Of a stretch of DNA of 22,007 bases, positions 19,241-22,007 are shown in pieces. Origin of the DNA: Haplomitrium mnioides (Eukaryota; Marchantiophyta; Haplomitriopsida; Calobryales); contig JBNGIS010028758.1 of the NCBI GenBank assembly GCA_049999725.1, positions 270,919-292,925 on the forward strand. Reading direction: 5' to 3'. The position numbers were made by a program, and so were the translations under genes. The stretch's first letter is position 1. Each line of letters starts with the position of its first letter. The notes below the pieces were generated by a model, which ran no database searches, was not told where the DNA came from, and saw nothing but the letters and a program-made list of their open reading frames with translations.

Positions 19241-21440
19241 CTAGCTCTTCTCTTCTAAAATAGCTAAGTAGTCTCGACTCTTAGCAACTTTCTTATTTGC
19301 TTCCCTAATATCGACCACTAGTTGCTCCAATGATCGATCCACTTGATATAGAGTCTCAACTCTTACTCCCTTCACCTTCTCCAAAATTTGTAACAAACAT
19401 GTGGAATCACACATTGCTTGAAGTAATTCTTCTGAAAATTCTCTCTTCTCCCAATCAACTGAATTTCTTTGCCATGCATCGAGCTTTTCTTGTAGTAAGG
19501 TTGATTTCTTAATCTCATTCTTATATCGCTTAAAATTTCCCTGATAGAATTCTTCCAAACTTTTCTTCATTTCCTCGTGAGAAGCAATTTCGTTCTGAAG
19601 CTGAGTAATAACCTCTCCTTGCTTCCTTCCTTCTACTTCAGCTTCCTTATTCTCTTTTGAAATTACAAATTCTTGATTATCGAACATTTGCAATCAGCTC
19701 GTTACATCATCCACTTGACTCTGAAGTAGTGCAATCTCTTCCACTTGATTTGCATATTCCTCATTTCCTTTTTCATTTCATGAATTTCCATCCCTTCAAT
19801 GGCTTCCTTTCTCTGTTTCCCATTTTTCTCTAGCCAAATTCCTTCCATTTTGACCTTCTCTTTCCTCAGTTGTCTAATAGTAGTAATCAATCTATCTTGT
19901 TTCCTCTTCATCCTCCGAGCCACTCTTTTTAATCCACCTTCCAATCTTCACTCTCTGAATTGGTTTCTTTCTTGGTACTTGCTTCATCATCCAAATCATC
20001 CATCAACTCGACCGTAACTGGACTATCATATCTTCTCCAATTTCTTGATCTTTGGCAAGTTGACTTGCTAACACTAGAAAATTTGTACTTCCCTACCTTC
20101 TTCTTCTTGTATCGGCACCCTTATTGGCTCCACCATTGAAGACGTTCTCAACAACTCTCTCTCTAGTTGTTCTCTTGTGTCTCTCAATTGTCGCTATGCA
20201 TTCGTAGTGACATCCAGGGCTTCTATTCTTCTCAATTATACTTCTTGCTCTCGTACTGCTCTCTGTAGCTCATTTTGAGAAGCATCTGCCTGTGCCAATG
20301 TTTGCTCCCAATTCTCTGAGGTATCATCACTCAGATCAATAATATCAATAGTAGTAGCAGCACTCCCCTCTATTCTTTGGCTTCCACTTGGGTTGCCCAA
20401 CGGACTTTTCCCACTTGGAACAATCCCAACAGTCGCTTGCTCTTTTGGCATCCATACTTCGTTGTTCTGACCCTCTTTGTCATTCTGAAATACGGCCTCT
20501 TTCTTTGATGTGTCTCCACCTCCTCATTGAAGTTTGGGTTAGTAGAGGGCATAGTCCATTGAGTTTGTCCGACTTTTCTTGGAGCTCTCTCATTCCACAT
20601 AGTCTCAATTGAAACTTCACTCACATGTATGTTAATCTCTAATAATTCTTCTTCTGTGTACAAATTTTCCCCCTCCAACTGAAGTACAAGAACGTTCCAA
20701 ACTATATCACTGGGTTTTTTGCCCATGACAATTTGCAGTAGCGATGTACTTTTTTTTGAATGAAATCTGCCACCCCCTTGGTGTGGCCCTTCTAAACATT
20801 CAATAAAAAATAAAATTTGCCTTTGAAATGCAGTGAAGCTTTGGCTAAAACAAGAGATGCCCCCAAGAACTGAATGAACTCTTACACCAATAGGTCACTC
20901 ACTTCCATAATTTTGTATCCATCATTCATGTTACTATGATGTGGCACCATCTAAGCTAAGTGCTTATCCCCTCTCAACTTCTTATCTAAGCAATCTTCCT
21001 TTGTTAGCCTATAAGCCCTTCTCATAGAGTCTTCCATAAACACCACTAAAGACTTGCGGATCACCATTATACATTCTATCTCTTTCACATTCAATTGGAT
21101 GATTTCCACCCTCTGGAATACCAATAACATATCAATAGACCAGGTCTTGCTGAAGAATCCCCCTAGTCCTCTTCTCATCAGACATTTCCTCAAGTCATAA
21201 GAAATTTTTGGCAAGTGCAAACTCTTGACGAGCCTCTTTGGGACTCCTAAGTGTCCTTTGCAACCCATCTCAATTTCACGAACTCTTTCAATTTCTTTGG
21301 CAATCCTAGCTTCTTCATCTTCTTCTTGAATTCTGTAGAGCAATGTTTTCTTTCGGTCTAACTTTGCAATGTAAACTTAGTGCCTCTTCAACCTCTTGGC
21401 ATATTGTTTTTGATAGAGCACAAAGAATAATCGTTCAAAA
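19241..21440 (-). pseudogene. Decayed unrecognised ORF: novel N-terminal half plus coiled-coil C-terminal half
   Basis: Minus strand, about 700 codons in several frames. From about 21440: KTLLYRIQEEDEEARIAKEI, CKGHLGVPKRLVKSLHLPKI, GGFFSKTWSIDMLLVFQRVE, SMRRAYRLTKEDCLDKKL, HLA-stop-MVPHHSNMNDGY (TAG 20951-20953, in frame, Gln by one transition), EFIQFLGASLVLAKASLHFK, GHTKGVADF. A frameshift near 20728 leads into KKPSDIVWNVLVLQLEGENL. Another within 20370-20451 leads into IDIIDLSDDTSENWEQ. From there heptad-rich Glu/Lys coiled coil runs through 19944-19702 and 19693-19241. I know no family for the N-terminal half. A retroelement accessory ORF or gag-like protein is plausible because the setting is all retroelement. 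A TATA-like box lies about 520 bp upstream. Confidence 0.6.
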
Positions 21441-21960
21441 CTTGTTGGTTACTTTCCACTCCACATTATAATGACAACTAACGGGGCATTAACTTTAACC
21501 GTCAATGGTAAATAACTCCTTCCAATTTATTAGATTAGACCAATATCACCAGTACACTCGATTAGAGTCATCCCCTTGTATCTTTCATTCAATCATCTGA
21601 AGTTAAGCATGCCAACTCAATTTCTTTGATTCGACATCCGATTTGATCTACTCTGATAAAATCTTCAAATGTCCATATTTTCCACCTCTTTCAATCTCTT
21701 ATGCTCAATTCCCTTCAAAATTTCAAGAAAAATAACCTCATATAAACTTTCCCAACAATATCTTTTTGAAAACACCCCCACACCAATCTTTATCCAAGTT
21801 ATCTTCTTCTTTATGGATTGGAACTATTGAATATTTAAAAGTCTTGCACAACTTTTTTGAGTTTTCAAATAATCGTCAATACCTACACTGGTGTTCAAAA
21901 GTGTTGAGGTAGGGAATCGATTATGGAGATTTGCAAGGAAGTCAATTAATAGGTAACTAT

Positions 21961-21972
21961 CTTTATAAATAG
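21961..21972 (-). promoter_or_regulatory. TATA-like box
   Basis: The minus strand reads CTATTTATAAAG, a good plant TATA match, between the dispersed repeat at the window end and the ORF starting near 21440. The leader would be about 500 bp. No transcription evidence is available. Confidence 0.4.
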
Positions 21973-21975
21973 CCA

Positions 21976-22007
21976 CTACTTTGAACCAAGAATAGGCTAC
22001 TCAAAAC
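21976..22007 (-). repeat. Copy C of the dispersed short repeat
   Basis: The last 32 bases equal, in reverse complement and with one difference, the plus-strand copy at 6470-6501. Similarity to copy A continues a few bases further in. On this strand the repeat is followed by the TATA-like box, so it may belong to the promoter or LTR of the element carrying the coiled-coil ORF. Confidence 0.8.

Overview
This window reads as repeat-dominated nuclear DNA from a seed plant with a large genome. The evidence is broken LTR-retrotransposon polyproteins of both plant superfamilies (Ty1/copia and Ty3/gypsy), fragments of plant-type housekeeping genes, and no intact host gene. A gymnosperm is my best guess from the style of the elements, but the sequence does not prove it. 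I found no gene that looks functional. Every recognisable coding region has in-frame stops, frameshifts or truncations, and many of the stops fall where the family has Trp, Gln or Arg, which fits C-to-T / G-to-A decay of methylated DNA.

Layout. (1) 1-4,800, plus strand: a mosaic of two unrecognised broken ORFs (559-978 and 1056-1466), then pieces of three unrelated host genes in the same orientation: a NUA/TPR nuclear-pore coiled-coil protein (1836-2640), enolase (2674-2868, starting about 35 bp after the NUA piece) and a Crooked-neck-like splicing factor (4559-4711). A further unrecognised ORF lies at 3692-4156. This looks like a gene-capture (transduplication) locus. (2) 4,800-6,470: AT-rich DNA without genes, with a degenerate tandem repeat near 5,500-5,710 and an assembly gap of 100 N. 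(3) 6,505-14,108, minus strand: one decayed Ty3/gypsy element (gag 14108-11653; protease, linker and start of RT 7610-6510), split by a decayed, 3'-truncated Ty1/copia element (candidate LTR 11652-11349, gag, integrase, RT down to about 7640). (4) 14,109-18,000: leader-like DNA, then a strikingly GC- and CpG-rich block of about 2.6 kb with diverged repeats built on GCCACGTC. It may be the U3 part of a very long LTR, with a TATA-like site near 15,170 on the minus strand and candidate ends at 14,542 and 17,913. (5) 18,000-22,007, minus strand: AT-rich DNA, then a decayed ORF of about 2.2 kb (21440-19241) with a novel N-terminal half and a coiled-coil C-terminal half, preceded by a TATA-like box.

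A short repeat (31 of 32 bases matching) occurs at the right end of the window (minus strand) and next to the gap (plus strand, 6470-6501). A diverged copy sits at the very start of the window. The scaffold therefore seems to begin and end in copies of one dispersed repeat.

The observations most worth following are the three-gene capture mosaic, the unrecognised coiled-coil ORF, the CpG-rich repeat block beside heavily deaminated DNA, and the copia-in-gypsy nest.
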